DNA of 64,000 nucleotides from Zhenpiania hominis (GTDB taxonomy: Bacteria > Bacillota > Clostridia > Peptostreptococcales > Anaerovoracaceae), in the NCBI RefSeq assembly GCF_014333425.1, contig NZ_JACRYT010000002.1:248001-312000 (forward strand). The letters are read 5' to 3'. The notes below the pieces were generated by a model that saw nothing but the letters and a program-made list of their open reading frames with translations, was not told where the DNA came from and searched no databases. Each line of letters opens with the position of its first letter. Positions within the stretch are counted from its first letter, which is position 1. This document shows positions 1 through 9,109 of the stretch, piece by piece. A program made the translations under genes and the position numbers.

Positions 1-1476
1 CCTTTTCCTTTGTGGCCCGAAGAATAATTCTAACTGCTGTTTATTTTGCAAATTCCAGCCGCCATGCCAACTCACTTCTCCATTTTCAATGAAAATGAAG
101 TAATCACAGCATCTTTCTATCAATTCCGGGTCATGCGTAATAATGAACAATGTTTTTCCCGCTTTTTGCAATTTTCTAAGCACCTTTGCGACTTCCTCCA
201 TGTGGCGAAAGTCTAATCCGCTGGTCGGTTCATCAAAAATCATGATTTCCCGGCCAGATGCCACAGCGCTGGCTACTGCCACTCGTTGTTGCTGACCACC
301 AGACAAAGACATAGGATGCCGTTCAGTAAATGGCGTCAAATTTAGATCAGATAAAATTTTCTCTGCTATTGGCCGATTTTCTTCTTCGTCTCCATCCATA
401 CTCAAAAGAACTTCATCCAACACATCTTCTGTAAAAAGTTGATGGCTTGGATTTTGCATCACCATATAACATTGATTGAGACGTTTTTTTCGTAAGTAAG
501 TTTTCCCCTTTATCGTAATTGCCCCGGATGCCTTTTTTTCCAAACCACATAAGCAACGGGCGAAAGTTGTTTTTCCTGCGCCATTATTGCCTATAACCCC
601 CACAATGCTGCCTTGTGGAATTACAAGATGTTCAACTTTTAACACTAAACTCTCAGCATACGCAAATCGGAAATCGGATAAAATGATTTCGTCTTTGTTC
701 TTTGCTGTAAAAGTGTGATGATTGTGGAATGTCACCGGGTAAAGAGAACGAAGTCCCATACGCGATATTTCATCCGGGGGGATTTTTCGGAAATCAGCTA
801 TTGAGAAGTCATTCTCAATCTGTCCGTCTTTCATGTAAAGAACGCGGTCTGCCAAATCCATTAAATAACTTAGTCTGTGTTCAGCAATTAAAATAGTTTT
901 GCCTTGATTTTTCCAAAGTGTAATAACTTCTGCAAGTTCACGAATAGATTTTATATCCAGATTGGAAGATGGTTCATCTAATACAAAAACCTCCGGCTCC
1001 ATCATGGCTGCCGACGCACAAGCTATTTTTTGCTTTTCTCCTCCTGAAAGCGCAAAGATACTTCTGTCCATCAACGTTTCAATATGCAGCTCCGCCACTG
1101 TTCTTTTCATCCGGGCGATAATCTCATTTTCCGCTATCCCCAAGTTTTCACATCCGAAAGCCAATTCAGAATTTGTATCAACGGCAAAAAACTGACTCCG
1201 TGGATTTTGAAATACCGAGCCTGTCAGAGAAGCAATTTCGTACAACGGTTTTTCTACAATACTTTTCCCATCAATAAAAACGCTCCCCTCAAGCCGTCCC
1301 TCATAATAGTTTGGTATAAGTCCGTTTAACAGCCTGGTCAATGTGGTTTTCCCACAGCCTGACTCACCGCAGAGCAGGACAACCTGACCGTCCGGAATCG
1401 TAAAATTGATGTTATGAAGCTGCCCGGCATGATCGCCGTTTTCATAGGCAAAAGAAACATTTTGAAATTCAATCAT
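1..1476 (-). CDS. ECF transporter tandem ATPase (two ABC domains fused), 3' end outside window
   Basis: This is a cytoplasmic energising ATPase of an energy-coupling factor importer. The protein starts MIEFQNVSFAYENGDHAG at 1476 and runs off the left edge. Two complete ABC cassettes are visible. The first has Walker A GESGCGKTT, signature LSGGEKQ and Walker B VFVLDEPSSNLD. The second has Walker A GNNGAGKTT, signature LSGGQQQR and Walker B IMIFDEPTSGLD, followed by the switch His in IITHD. The duplicated layout replaces separate EcfA1 and EcfA2 subunits. Its start overlaps the stop of the upstream EcfT gene by a few bases, which implies translational coupling. The substrate cannot be read from the ATPase. 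Confidence 0.9.
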   Translation of the reverse strand, partial: MIEFQNVSFAYENGDHAGQLHNINFTIPDGQVVLLCGESGCGKTTLTRLLNGLIPNYYEGRLEGSVFIDGKSIVEKPLYEIASLTGSVFQNPRSQFFAVDTNSELAFGCENLGIAENEIIARMKRTVAELHIETLMDRSIFALSGGEKQKIACASAAMMEPEVFVLDEPSSNLDIKSIRELAEVITLWKNQGKTILIAEHRLSYLMDLADRVLYMKDGQIENDFSIADFRKIPPDEISRMGLRSLYPVTFHNHHTFTAKNKDEIILSDFRFAYAESLVLKVEHLVIPQGSIVGVIGNNGAGKTTFARCLCGLEKKASGAITIKGKTYLRKKRLNQCYMVMQNPSHQLFTEDVLDEVLLSMDGDEEENRPIAEKILSDLNLTPFTERHPMSLSGGQQQRVAVASAVASGREIMIFDEPTSGLDFRHMEEVAKVLRKLQKAGKTLFIITHDPELIERCCDYFIFIENGEVSWHGGWNLQNKQQLELFFGPQRKR

Positions 1477-2222
1477 GCCAACACCCCCAGCAGTCCAATT
1501 TTCCGTAAGATGGTCAGAATAAAAAGCACAGCACAAAATGTAATGAGAACTATATCTAATGCCTTAAACCCGATCTTGCAGATATTAGTACGACGTACTG
1601 GCGCTCCAAGTCCGCGGGTTAAAGCCGCCGCAGACAATTCCTCACCAATTTTAATAGAGCAAATCATCATCGGGACAAACCGATATTCCAGCATTTTGAC
1701 AGTTTTCTTCCCGCCAAACCGAATCCCCCGCATCCGCATAGCGTCACCAATCGCATGGTATTCCTCGCCCACTGTGGGGAAAAAGCGGAACATAACAGAC
1801 AGAGGAATAATCAGCTTTTCCGTCAAATGAATACGTTGCATGGCGGCTACAAGCTCACTGACTGTTGTTGTACGAACGGTGTAATATCCCATTGCCAGTC
1901 CTGGCAACACACGGGAAATAAAGCCGCACAAAAAGAGCAAAACAAAATTTGTAGCCCCGGTAGTCACAGGCACAACAAACTGTTCCCCAAGATAGCAGGT
2001 CACATAAATGATCACGCAAACGAGAGCCGCTTTCTTTTTTCCAAAACAGAAAAGTAGCAGAATGGGGATGGCGGTCAGCATTGGCTTTGTAACCAACGCA
2101 AGACCGCCGCCCTCGCCGCCGAGAACCAGAAAGCAAATAGTAATCAACACAATTAGTTTTGTGCGTGGATCGAGAGTAACTCCCTTTGTTTTTTTTGAGG
2201 CGCTCAGCAATTCCCAGGACAT
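1473..2222 (-). CDS. ecfT: ECF transporter transmembrane component EcfT
   Basis: This is the integral-membrane coupling subunit linking the ATPases to the S component. I chose the start MSWELLSASKKTKG at 2222, which overlaps the stop of the S-component gene, over a longer reading into that gene. The protein has several hydrophobic segments. The segment near residue 20 (LDPRTKLIVLITICF) matches the EcfT N-terminus, and the C-terminal half carries the Ala/Arg-rich coupling helices (MRMRGIRF and ALTRGLGAP) that contact the ATPases. It sits in a five-gene leftward operon. Confidence 0.88.
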   Translation of the reverse strand: MSWELLSASKKTKGVTLDPRTKLIVLITICFLVLGGEGGGLALVTKPMLTAIPILLLFCFGKKKAALVCVIIYVTCYLGEQFVVPVTTGATNFVLLFLCGFISRVLPGLAMGYYTVRTTTVSELVAAMQRIHLTEKLIIPLSVMFRFFPTVGEEYHAIGDAMRMRGIRFGGKKTVKMLEYRFVPMMICSIKIGEELSAAALTRGLGAPVRRTNICKIGFKALDIVLITFCAVLFILTILRKIGLLGVLA

Positions 2223-2812
2223 TATGCTATTCCTGCTTTCTTGAAATGCTTTTTCAACAGGCTCTTTCCAATCAAACCACCCACAAGTCCGCTGATAAAG
2301 CAAACGATTAACAGCACAACCGCCATCCAATTTGGCAGGTAAGTTTGAATCGTATCGGCCCATGCCTGACCATAGCTTTCAACTGCGTGCTGAAAGTAAG
2401 CCTCTCTGGTTACAAATACCGCTATATAGTTGCCGATATACCAAAGGCTGAATACTCCATTTGTTACGATACTCATTTTTGCGCTGGAATATCTTCCAGC
2501 TTTCCATACAAGGTCAGCCAAAAGTCCAGCAATTACTCCTGTAATAAGGCTCCAATATCCCATACCAGTCAAAAGCATGACAAGGCCCATCAAAATGCCC
2601 ATAATGGTAATCATGCCAAATTTTTTTGTTTTCGTCAGAAAGAGCATAAAGGGGATGCCTCCGACAATCGGGCAGATAATCGTCATTAGCGGATACATAA
2701 TTGGAATCAGGCTTAAAAAAGCCAGCGCACAGGTAATGACAAGATAGATGGCTGAATAAATGCCAACTGTAACAAGGTCTTTTGCTCCAATCCGAGCCGT
2801 TTTCGTATTCAT
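2222..2812 (-). CDS. ECF transporter S component, MptD/Trep_Strep-like family
   Basis: This is a membrane substrate-binding subunit of an ECF importer. The start at 2812 (MNTKTARIGAKDLVTVG) is preceded by a GGAGG site about 9 bases upstream; an upstream in-frame ATG lacks this. About six hydrophobic helices are visible, with the KDLVTVGIYSAIY opening typical of the putative MptD or Trep_Strep S-component group. The ligand is not defined by sequence. The neighbouring IrtAB-like ABC pair makes a metal chelate or tetrapyrrole plausible, but this is inference. Confidence 0.78.
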   Translation of the reverse strand: MNTKTARIGAKDLVTVGIYSAIYLVITCALAFLSLIPIMYPLMTIICPIVGGIPFMLFLTKTKKFGMITIMGILMGLVMLLTGMGYWSLITGVIAGLLADLVWKAGRYSSAKMSIVTNGVFSLWYIGNYIAVFVTREAYFQHAVESYGQAWADTIQTYLPNWMAVVLLIVCFISGLVGGLIGKSLLKKHFKKAGIA

Positions 2813-2817
2813 AGTAA

Positions 2818-4572
2818 TCAATCCTCCTGACTTTTTGTGTTTATTGTCCATGTTTGACTATGCTGCTGTAATTCTACAAGATGGCGATATAATCCATCTT
2901 CCTCTATGAGTTTGGAAGGCGCACCTTGCTGAACAACTTTTCCCTGTTCCAGAACAACAACTTTATCTGCACCAGCAACAGTACGCATACGATGTGCAAT
3001 AACAAGAACCGTCTTTCCTTTCGTTAGCCGGGTGATTGCGTTTTGCACAGAGGTTTCATTCTCCACATCAAGGGATGCAGTTGCCTCGTCAAGCAGAATA
3101 ACAGGAGCATCCTTTAACAATGCCCTTGCAATGGAAATACGCTGACGTTCACCGCCGGACAGGGTAGAACCGTTTTCTCCAATCATTGTCTGATACCCTT
3201 GTGGGAAACGAGATACAAACTCGTCACAGCAGGCGGCTTTTGCAACCGCAATGACTTCTTCATCCGTGGCGTTTCTTCGGCCAATACGGATATTCTCCAT
3301 GATTGTATCGCTGAACAAAACTACATCCTGAAAAACAATCGAGTAATTGGAAAGCAGCGTTTCCGGTTCAACTGTCCTGATATTGATGCCGCCAAGTCGG
3401 ATTTCTCCACCCGTTGCATCCCAAAAGCGGGCTGCCAGCTTTACGGCGGTACTTTTACCACTTCCAGATGGGCCGACTAAGGCTGTTACTTCTCCCTGCT
3501 TTGCTGTAAAGCTCACGTTTTTCAGAACAGTTTCTCCGTCCTGATAGGAAAAGGAAACATGGTCAAAGGTAATGTCATATCCTTTATTCGCACAGCTATC
3601 TGTTCCAGACAGCTCCGGCTGGCTTTCCATTTCTTTCATACGCTTGATCTGCAGATTGGCGTTGAAGATTTCAGACAACTGCATCATAACGCCGCTTAGT
3701 GGTTCATATACCCTTGATGCTGCCAGCAAAAACAGTAAATAGGTAAAGAAATCTATACCACCACCGATCAACAAAGTAGTTCCCACTAAAATAACCAAAG
3801 GAAGACCGAGTCTCAAAAGCATTTGAGCAGAGGTCAGCAACGTGCCGGAAGTAAGCTCTACTTTGACAGAGGCATTAACCACATCCTGTAATTTTGTTTC
3901 AAGTTCTGTCAAATACTTTTCTGTTTGATTACAGGTTTTAAGGTCTGCAATGTTGTCCAAAAACTCCTGAATACCATCGGCAGCAGCAAGCCTCGCCTCC
4001 ATTCTTCTGGTTCCCATTCTGTCCTGCAACTTTTTGCTGCCCACGATCAGCAGTAATGCTACGGGTACAACACAGAACAATGCCAATGCCATACGCCAGT
4101 CAAAAGCAAACAACCCGACCATAATAAGAATAATACTGATAATGGAACCAATCATCTTTGGTATGGCACCAGAAAAAGTCCGTTCCAACTCATTGCAGTC
4201 ACTCATCATGGAAGTTGTCATTTCTGCAAGGTCATGTTCTCCAAAATAAGACAGCGGGAGTTTGCGGAGTTTTTCTGCCAAAGTAATACGCCGTGTCGCG
4301 CTCTCTTCATAAGCTGCAATATAGGTACAGCGATATTCAATAAAATTCGCAATGAAAATGACAACAACGCTGACTACTGCAAGAACGGTATAGAGCCAAA
4401 TGTTAGGACTATCGGCCTTTTCGCCTAAAAGGGGCTTACAAATTTCTTGCAAAAGCATAAGACACAGTGCCATCGGCACAAACAGACTAAGACTTGAAAA
4501 CGCGGAGGCAGCACCGCCCTTTTTTAAGTCTGCCGCTCCTTTATCGCTAAGAGCAAACAATCGTTTAAGCAT
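2818..4572 (-). CDS. ABC transporter half-molecule (permease plus ATPase), IrtB-like
   Basis: This is a type IV fold ABC half-transporter of about 584 residues. The start MLKRLFALSDKG at 4572 follows an AAAGGAGG site. An N-terminal six-helix membrane domain is followed by a nucleotide-binding domain with Walker A GPSGSGKST, signature LSGGERQR, Walker B VILLDEATASLD and the H-loop AHRM. Its start lies inside the end of the next upstream half-transporter gene, so the two probably form a heterodimer. Similar pairs (YbtPQ, IrtAB) import siderophores even though they have exporter folds. An export role is not excluded. Confidence 0.87.
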   Translation of the reverse strand: MLKRLFALSDKGAADLKKGGAASAFSSLSLFVPMALCLMLLQEICKPLLGEKADSPNIWLYTVLAVVSVVVIFIANFIEYRCTYIAAYEESATRRITLAEKLRKLPLSYFGEHDLAEMTTSMMSDCNELERTFSGAIPKMIGSIISIILIMVGLFAFDWRMALALFCVVPVALLLIVGSKKLQDRMGTRRMEARLAAADGIQEFLDNIADLKTCNQTEKYLTELETKLQDVVNASVKVELTSGTLLTSAQMLLRLGLPLVILVGTTLLIGGGIDFFTYLLFLLAASRVYEPLSGVMMQLSEIFNANLQIKRMKEMESQPELSGTDSCANKGYDITFDHVSFSYQDGETVLKNVSFTAKQGEVTALVGPSGSGKSTAVKLAARFWDATGGEIRLGGINIRTVEPETLLSNYSIVFQDVVLFSDTIMENIRIGRRNATDEEVIAVAKAACCDEFVSRFPQGYQTMIGENGSTLSGGERQRISIARALLKDAPVILLDEATASLDVENETSVQNAITRLTKGKTVLVIAHRMRTVAGADKVVVLEQGKVVQQGAPSKLIEEDGLYRHLVELQQHSQTWTINTKSQED

Positions 4573-6367
4573 GAGCCGCAACCTCCTTTCCCAAATTCCA
4601 TGTAACGGACTTTTGATATTCCCGCCACATCTTTGCATACACACCATCTAACTTTAGCAGTTCCTCGTGTGTTCCCATTTCAACGATTTTCCCATCATCC
4701 ATAACAAGAATGCAATCCGCATTTTGAACCGTAGTTAGTCTATGGGCAATCATCAGAACCGTTTTACCGTTCATCAAATGCTCAAATGCCTTTTGTATCT
4801 GGTACTCGTTCTCGGCATCCGCAAAGGAAGTTGCCTCGTCTAAAATGATGATTGGTGCATTTTTCAAAACAGCCCTTGCCAAAGCAAGCCGCTGCACCTC
4901 GCCTCCAGAAAGATAGACTCCCTCTGTTCCGATAGTTGTATGAATACCTTGCGGAAATTTCTGAATTATCTCATCGCATTGTGCCTGATGAAGTGCTGAT
5001 AGGACTTCATCCTCTGTTGCGGTGGGACGGGCCATACGGACATTCTCTAAAATACTGGCCTTAAACAGTCGTGTTGTTTGAAGTACAAATGCAGTCTGTT
5101 CCGAAAGACGTTCCTCAGAGATATTCCGAACATCTACACCGCCTATTTTAATACTGCCTTCGTCCACATCATAAAACCGTGGAATAAGACTCGCTGCTGT
5201 TGTTTTTCCAGAGCCGGATGCTCCCACAAGCGCATAGGTCTTTCCGGCCGGAAGTTCAAATGATAAATCATTTAACGCAGGTGTATGTGCTCCCGGATAA
5301 GTAAACGTGACATGGGAGAAAGTAACGTCATTCCCATCAGGCACCATCGGCTGTTTTGCTTTGTCCAGCGGCTTTTCACCTAAAAGGGAATCAATTCTCT
5401 TGACGGCTTCTTCTGCCGCGATTTTATAAGAGGACACATACATGATCTTGTTAATCATTCCTGCGCAGGCTGGCGTGAACAGAATATAAAACAGCCAGTC
5501 AATCACAAACCCCCGATAATCTGCGGCCCCGGAAAGGAACAGCAGACCAAACGGAATTAAAAGTAAGAATGACGCATTGATTAACGCGTAAAAAATACTC
5601 ATAGGCCATTCACAGACGAGAGCAAAGGCAGTGATGTTTTCTTTGTAGTTCAGAATGGAACGGTAAAAACTTTTGAAAGAATAAATAGTCTGCTGAAATA
5701 CTTTTACAACAGGAATACCCCGCACATACTCGACAGCTTCGCGGTTCATTGTTTCTCCTGCATCCTGCACTTGTTTGATGTATTTTGGAGCGGTAGTTCC
5801 CATGACAGCGCCCTGCACGACAAAACCCAAAGCCAGAGGAATTAAACTAAGCAGGCCCAGCCGCCAATCAAAAATAAACAAAAACGCCAAAATAACAAAA
5901 GGAGTAATAAATGCTCCCACTAAATCTGGTAACTGATGAGCGATAAACGCTTCTGTGGAGTCAGAGTTTTCATCAATCACTTTGCGGATCTTGCCGCTGC
6001 CCTGACTGCCAAAAAATCCAAGAGGCAATGTCGTCAGGTGCTGTAAAACGGTCATTTTCATGTTTTTTGCAATGCTAAAAGCCGCCAGATGGGAACAAAG
6101 CAGCGCAATGTAGTAGAGTAAAAAACCACCCGCAGCAAATGCCACAGCAAGCCACGCATATTGCATCAGAGCAGAAATAGAAACTTGACTGAGATCAGGA
6201 AGAGCGGTAAATATTTCTCTTGCTACAAACCAAAGCCAAATGAACGGGCAAAGCGAAAGAACCGTACTGATTGCAGATAACACGCAGGAAAGAAAAACTA
6301 AGTATTTCTTTGTTCCTGCAAATTGCATCAGGCGTGATATTCCACTTGCCTGCTTTTTTTGTGCCAT
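4565..6367 (-). CDS. ABC transporter half-molecule (permease plus ATPase), IrtA-like
   Basis: This is the first gene of the transporter operon, encoding about 600 residues. The start MAQKKQASGISRL at 6367 follows a GGAAAGGGG site. The membrane domain occupies roughly residues 20-320. The ATPase domain has Walker A GASGSGKTT, signature LSGGEVQR, Walker B IIILDEATSFAD and AHRL. The D-loop is SFADAEN in place of the usual SALD, a departure common in asymmetric heterodimers. Partnering with the overlapping downstream half-transporter is inferred. Regulation is probably by the divergent AraC-type gene. Confidence 0.87.
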   Translation of the reverse strand: MAQKKQASGISRLMQFAGTKKYLVFLSCVLSAISTVLSLCPFIWLWFVAREIFTALPDLSQVSISALMQYAWLAVAFAAGGFLLYYIALLCSHLAAFSIAKNMKMTVLQHLTTLPLGFFGSQGSGKIRKVIDENSDSTEAFIAHQLPDLVGAFITPFVILAFLFIFDWRLGLLSLIPLALGFVVQGAVMGTTAPKYIKQVQDAGETMNREAVEYVRGIPVVKVFQQTIYSFKSFYRSILNYKENITAFALVCEWPMSIFYALINASFLLLIPFGLLFLSGAADYRGFVIDWLFYILFTPACAGMINKIMYVSSYKIAAEEAVKRIDSLLGEKPLDKAKQPMVPDGNDVTFSHVTFTYPGAHTPALNDLSFELPAGKTYALVGASGSGKTTAASLIPRFYDVDEGSIKIGGVDVRNISEERLSEQTAFVLQTTRLFKASILENVRMARPTATEDEVLSALHQAQCDEIIQKFPQGIHTTIGTEGVYLSGGEVQRLALARAVLKNAPIIILDEATSFADAENEYQIQKAFEHLMNGKTVLMIAHRLTTVQNADCILVMDDGKIVEMGTHEELLKLDGVYAKMWREYQKSVTWNLGKEVAAHA

Positions 6368-6426
6368 AGATGGACACCCCTTTCCAAATGCGATTTGCAT
6401 TTTTTCTTTATTTGTGTTATTCTATT

Positions 6427-6444
6427 GGTTAGACATCGCTAACC
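6427..6444. promoter_or_regulatory. Perfect inverted repeat in the divergent promoter region
   Basis: GGTTAG-ACATCG-CTAACC lies in the gap between the leftward transporter operon and the rightward AraC-type gene. It is a candidate regulator-binding site. A nearby partial copy (ATTAGCG) follows about 10 bases downstream. No footprint evidence exists here. Confidence 0.4.
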
Positions 6445-6550
6445 TATCTCTACATTAGCGTCATTTTATACTTTGTTCAATATGGTTGACGGTCTTTGTG
6501 CTGACAGCCGAAAGGTTCGTGCCAGAAGCCGAAAAAAGGGGGTATTACTT

Positions 6551-7549
6551 TTGGAAAATATCATAGAGCAGATATTTGAACCTCAATTCAGACAAATATC
6601 TTTACGCCCTGTTTCTGGTAACAATCAGATCAAAGGCAGTGGCATCACTTATCGTCCTGCGCCGGATGTGGGGGAGGGATATTATTGGGTGCAACCAATT
6701 CGTGATTTGTGTGCGGTTACAATCGCTGATTTGACTTTCAAGAAAGAAGTAGAATTAAATTACGAACACCCTTCTTTCCTTGCAGTAGGCAATTATGCGC
6801 CGCCATTAGTACCCCATTTTCAAGGGAACACTGTGGCCTCTTATTCTGCCCGGTGTGTACGGACAGAAAATCATCTGGTCGGTTATATCAACAACGCCTC
6901 AAGGTTTCGTGCTGGAATATCCGAGGGCGGTACAATGCGCTGTGTATCTGTAACGATGCTGCCGGGATATTTTCGCTCCTTTCTCCCGAAATGTTTTTCA
7001 GTAGACCATCAGGAGCTTGTCCACTCTGTTGAAGGATTGGCTGGTATGGTAACGATGCCGGAGCTTGAATATCTGTTCGCTCAAATCTGTCGCGTCAACC
7101 CATCGGCTAAATACGGCGGACTTTATTTTGAGAGCAAGGTACTGGAATTACTTTCGTTGATACAGATACAGCAAGAACAGCAAAAGGTATTTCCTGATAC
7201 ATCAGCATTAGATGAAGATACGATTGCCATGATACATCGTTTAGCAGCCTTTTTGCAAAACCATTGCGATCAGCACCTTACACTTGAAACGTTAGGCAAG
7301 ATTTTTTATATCAATAAAAACAAACTCTCTTATCTCTTTCGTTTGGTTTATAGCGAAAGCATCCCTGATTATATTCAAAAAATGCGTTTAGAGAAGGCGC
7401 AAAAACAACTGGAACATCCAGGGATTAGTATTTATGAAATTGCCCATTCCATAGGGTTCAAAAATCAAGGGAGTTTTTCAGATTGGTTTAGAAAAGAAAC
7501 AGGATTTTCGCCATCCGAATATCGCAACAAGACCAACGGGTGGGATTGA
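6551..7549 (+). CDS. AraC-family transcriptional regulator
   Basis: The C-terminal hundred residues carry the double helix-turn-helix of the AraC/XylS family: the first helix pair lies around TLETLGKIFYINKNKLSYLF and the second ends with GFKNQGSFSDWFRKETGFSP. The N-terminal part is a probable ligand-sensing domain without a signal peptide. I favour a TTG start at 6551 (LENIIEQIFEPQF) after AAAAAAGGGGG; an ATG at 6473 would add 26 residues. It is divergent from the transporter operon and is likely its regulator, by analogy with YbtA-type control of iron uptake. A strong hairpin terminator follows. Confidence 0.85.
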   Translation: MENIIEQIFEPQFRQISLRPVSGNNQIKGSGITYRPAPDVGEGYYWVQPIRDLCAVTIADLTFKKEVELNYEHPSFLAVGNYAPPLVPHFQGNTVASYSARCVRTENHLVGYINNASRFRAGISEGGTMRCVSVTMLPGYFRSFLPKCFSVDHQELVHSVEGLAGMVTMPELEYLFAQICRVNPSAKYGGLYFESKVLELLSLIQIQQEQQKVFPDTSALDEDTIAMIHRLAAFLQNHCDQHLTLETLGKIFYINKNKLSYLFRLVYSESIPDYIQKMRLEKAQKQLEHPGISIYEIAHSIGFKNQGSFSDWFRKETGFSPSEYRNKTNGWD

Positions 7550-7556
7550 CAAAATG

Positions 7557-7603
7557 AAAGACCGAAATACAAGCAAACACTTATGCTTGTGTTTCGGCCT
7601 TTT
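7557..7603 (+). terminator. Rho-independent terminator after the AraC-type gene
   Basis: A stem of about 16 bp (GACCGAAATACAAGCA paired with TGCTTGTGTTTCGGCC) is followed by TTTT. It begins eight bases after the stop codon. Confidence 0.8.
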
Positions 7604-7610
7604 GCCTATA

Positions 7611-7736
7611 CTAAATATATATCAATTCCGTTTCTATAATTTCCTCCGCTTGCGCTTTCAGCGTGTTCATCAGCACCACCCAGCGCATGGGGTCATGGGC
7701 TTTCAGTTTCTCGGTGACACCCGCCGCCTCCATCCT
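7611..7736 (-). pseudogene. tnpV: 3' remnant of a tnpV gene
   Basis: The last 40 codons read MEAAGVTEKLKAHDPMRW and end EEIIETELIYI. They match the C-terminus of the complete TnpV at 26168-26518 (QAAGVTEELKARDPMTW, EEILLTELIYS). The sequence upstream of this stretch no longer resembles TnpV, so only the 3' end survives. TnpV is a small protein named from Tn4451-type elements. The scar sits exactly between the transporter cargo and the ICE regulatory genes and probably marks an old insertion or deletion joint. Confidence 0.75.
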
Positions 7737-7780
7737 GCAATTTTTCTCCGAGAACGAATTATAAAATGAACCTAAATCAC

Positions 7781-7840
7781 ATATCACATCATTCCCAGCA
7801 CATCCTATGAACAATAGAATGTAATAGGGTGATGTGATAT
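7781..7840. promoter_or_regulatory. Widely spaced inverted repeat overlapping the XRE gene start
   Basis: ATATCACATCA at 7781-7791 and its exact complement TGATGTGATAT at 7830-7840 flank 38 bases. The right arm covers the start codon of the downstream HTH gene. This is the arrangement expected of an autoregulatory operator; the function is inferred. Confidence 0.45.
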
Positions 7841-8207
7841 GCCGAATGTAAAAGATTGCCCTGGATTTGAAACTTTCGGAGCAGATGTTCAGCAGGCGCG
7901 TGAAGCTGTGAAAATGTCCCGCCGGGAGCTGGCCGAAAAGGTCGGCATTGACCCGCGCTATCTTGCAAATATTGAGCTGTGCGGCACAATACCGAGCGTG
8001 CCGGTTGTGATGCAGCTCATCCGCATTTGCAAGCTGCCCGCAGAACGCTACTTCAACCCGGAGCTGCTTCGGGAGGACAGTGAGCAGCGCCAACGGACAA
8101 GCCACAAATTACAGCTTTGCCCGGAGAAGTATCTGCCCATTGTGGAAGGTGTCATTGACGGAGCCATCAAATTGAAAGATGCGGATGATGAGAAGGAGGA
8201 TGTGTAA
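7839..8207 (+). CDS. XRE-family helix-turn-helix regulator
   Basis: This is a small cytoplasmic DNA-binding protein of 122 residues. An XRE-type HTH spans about residues 18-70 (MSRRELAEKVGIDPRYLANIE). The C-terminal tail is acidic and ends in DADDEKEDV. It is one of very few plus-strand genes in the ICE body. Small HTH genes in this position, near the sigma-like gene, are typical of Tn1549-type ICEs and are thought to control transfer or excision. The inverted repeat across its start suggests autoregulation. Confidence 0.82.
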   Translation: MPNVKDCPGFETFGADVQQAREAVKMSRRELAEKVGIDPRYLANIELCGTIPSVPVVMQLIRICKLPAERYFNPELLREDSEQRQRTSHKLQLCPEKYLPIVEGVIDGAIKLKDADDEKEDV

Positions 8208-8224
8208 GCGTCCTCTTTTCTCAT

Positions 8225-8600
8225 TTGAAGAAATACCGCCCGAAAGGGCATAAATACGGGGTACGAGAAACCGGCAAGCAATGCCTCGTGGGACCCACCG
8301 AGGCCAAACCTGGGATTTTCGCTGGTGCGAAGATCCCAGGTTGCTTGTTGAGGGCGCTGCCCCCAAGCCCCCATAAACAGCTCCATTTTGGAGCTGGCTG
8401 CGCGTTCTGATAGAACGCTTTTTCAATCGCCCAGGCGATGGATAGCACAGGACAGAAACCGCATCAAGAGCAAGTCGCCGGTGGGCGGTGCTTCGCACTC
8501 TTGACCCGGTTCCCGTCCTGCGCCGATGAGCAGACAAGAGGGAAAGCCACCAAAGGCTTTCCCTCCCGTAAAGCTCAATTCATTAGGTGATTATCGGCAT
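8225..8600. other. Non-coding gap dense in hairpins
   Basis: No convincing gene lies between the XRE and sigma-like genes. Several inverted repeats occur in a row: 8284-8303 (CCTCG/CGAGG arms), 8308-8341 (ACCTGGGAT paired with ATCCCAGGT and an inner TTCGC/GCGAA), about 8380-8398 (CAGCTCC/GGAGCTG) and about 8403-8424 (GCGTTCT/AGAACGC followed by TTTTT, a probable terminator for the XRE gene). A further one is GGGAAAGCC/GGCTTTCCC near 8540-8567. The region could hold terminators, an origin of transfer or a structured RNA. Confidence 0.5.
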
Positions 8601-8626
8601 TAGCACTTGTGTATAGTTTTTTCTGT

Positions 8627-9109
8627 TTAGCGCAGTTTGCGGAGCTTACGAAGCGCCACAGCAACAGAACGAGATACGCTGGCTTTAGACAGTCCTTCAG
8701 CCTTGGCAATCTCTGTGATGGATTTTTCTTCGGCCAAATACATCCAGATCCGGCGGTACTGCCTGGCGGTCAGAAGTGCCTTCACCTTGGCCATGCGCTC
8801 CTGACACAGAGCCTTCCGAGTGGCTTCGATTTCATCAGCCATCTGCTCACGGAAATACTCATCCTCCGCAGACGCCACCGCACCTGCCGCGCTTATGTTT
8901 TCGTCCAAAGGAACCCCATTGTCATAGTAGCCGCGCCCCCGGCGTTCTGTCTCATAATAATCCTCATCGGACCATTGTTTCCAGCGGAGAAATTCTTCCT
9001 CGCTGGCAAAGTCTGCGCGGGTGAGCCGGATGCGTCCATTCACACTTATGTAGATGATGCTATCTTTCTCGCGTTTATTCTGCGCGTATTCACTTTTCTT
9101 ATTGAACAT
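8627..9109 (-). CDS. Sigma-70 region 4-like HTH protein of the ICE
   Basis: The start MFNKKSEYAQNKREKD at 9109 follows a GGAGG site; a longer reading upstream has no such support. The protein has about 160 residues. The C-terminal part (LTARQYRRIWMYLAEEKSITEIAKAEGLSKASVSRSV) is a sigma region 4-type helix-turn-helix. There is no region 2, so it is not a complete sigma factor. The N-terminal half includes a short beta-rich stretch (IIYISVNGRIRL) and acidic residues. Such proteins are standard in Tn1549/CTn-type ICEs, where they are presumed regulators of element genes. Confidence 0.8.
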   Translation of the reverse strand: MFNKKSEYAQNKREKDSIIYISVNGRIRLTRADFASEEEFLRWKQWSDEDYYETERRGRGYYDNGVPLDENISAAGAVASAEDEYFREQMADEIEATRKALCQERMAKVKALLTARQYRRIWMYLAEEKSITEIAKAEGLSKASVSRSVAVALRKLRKLR

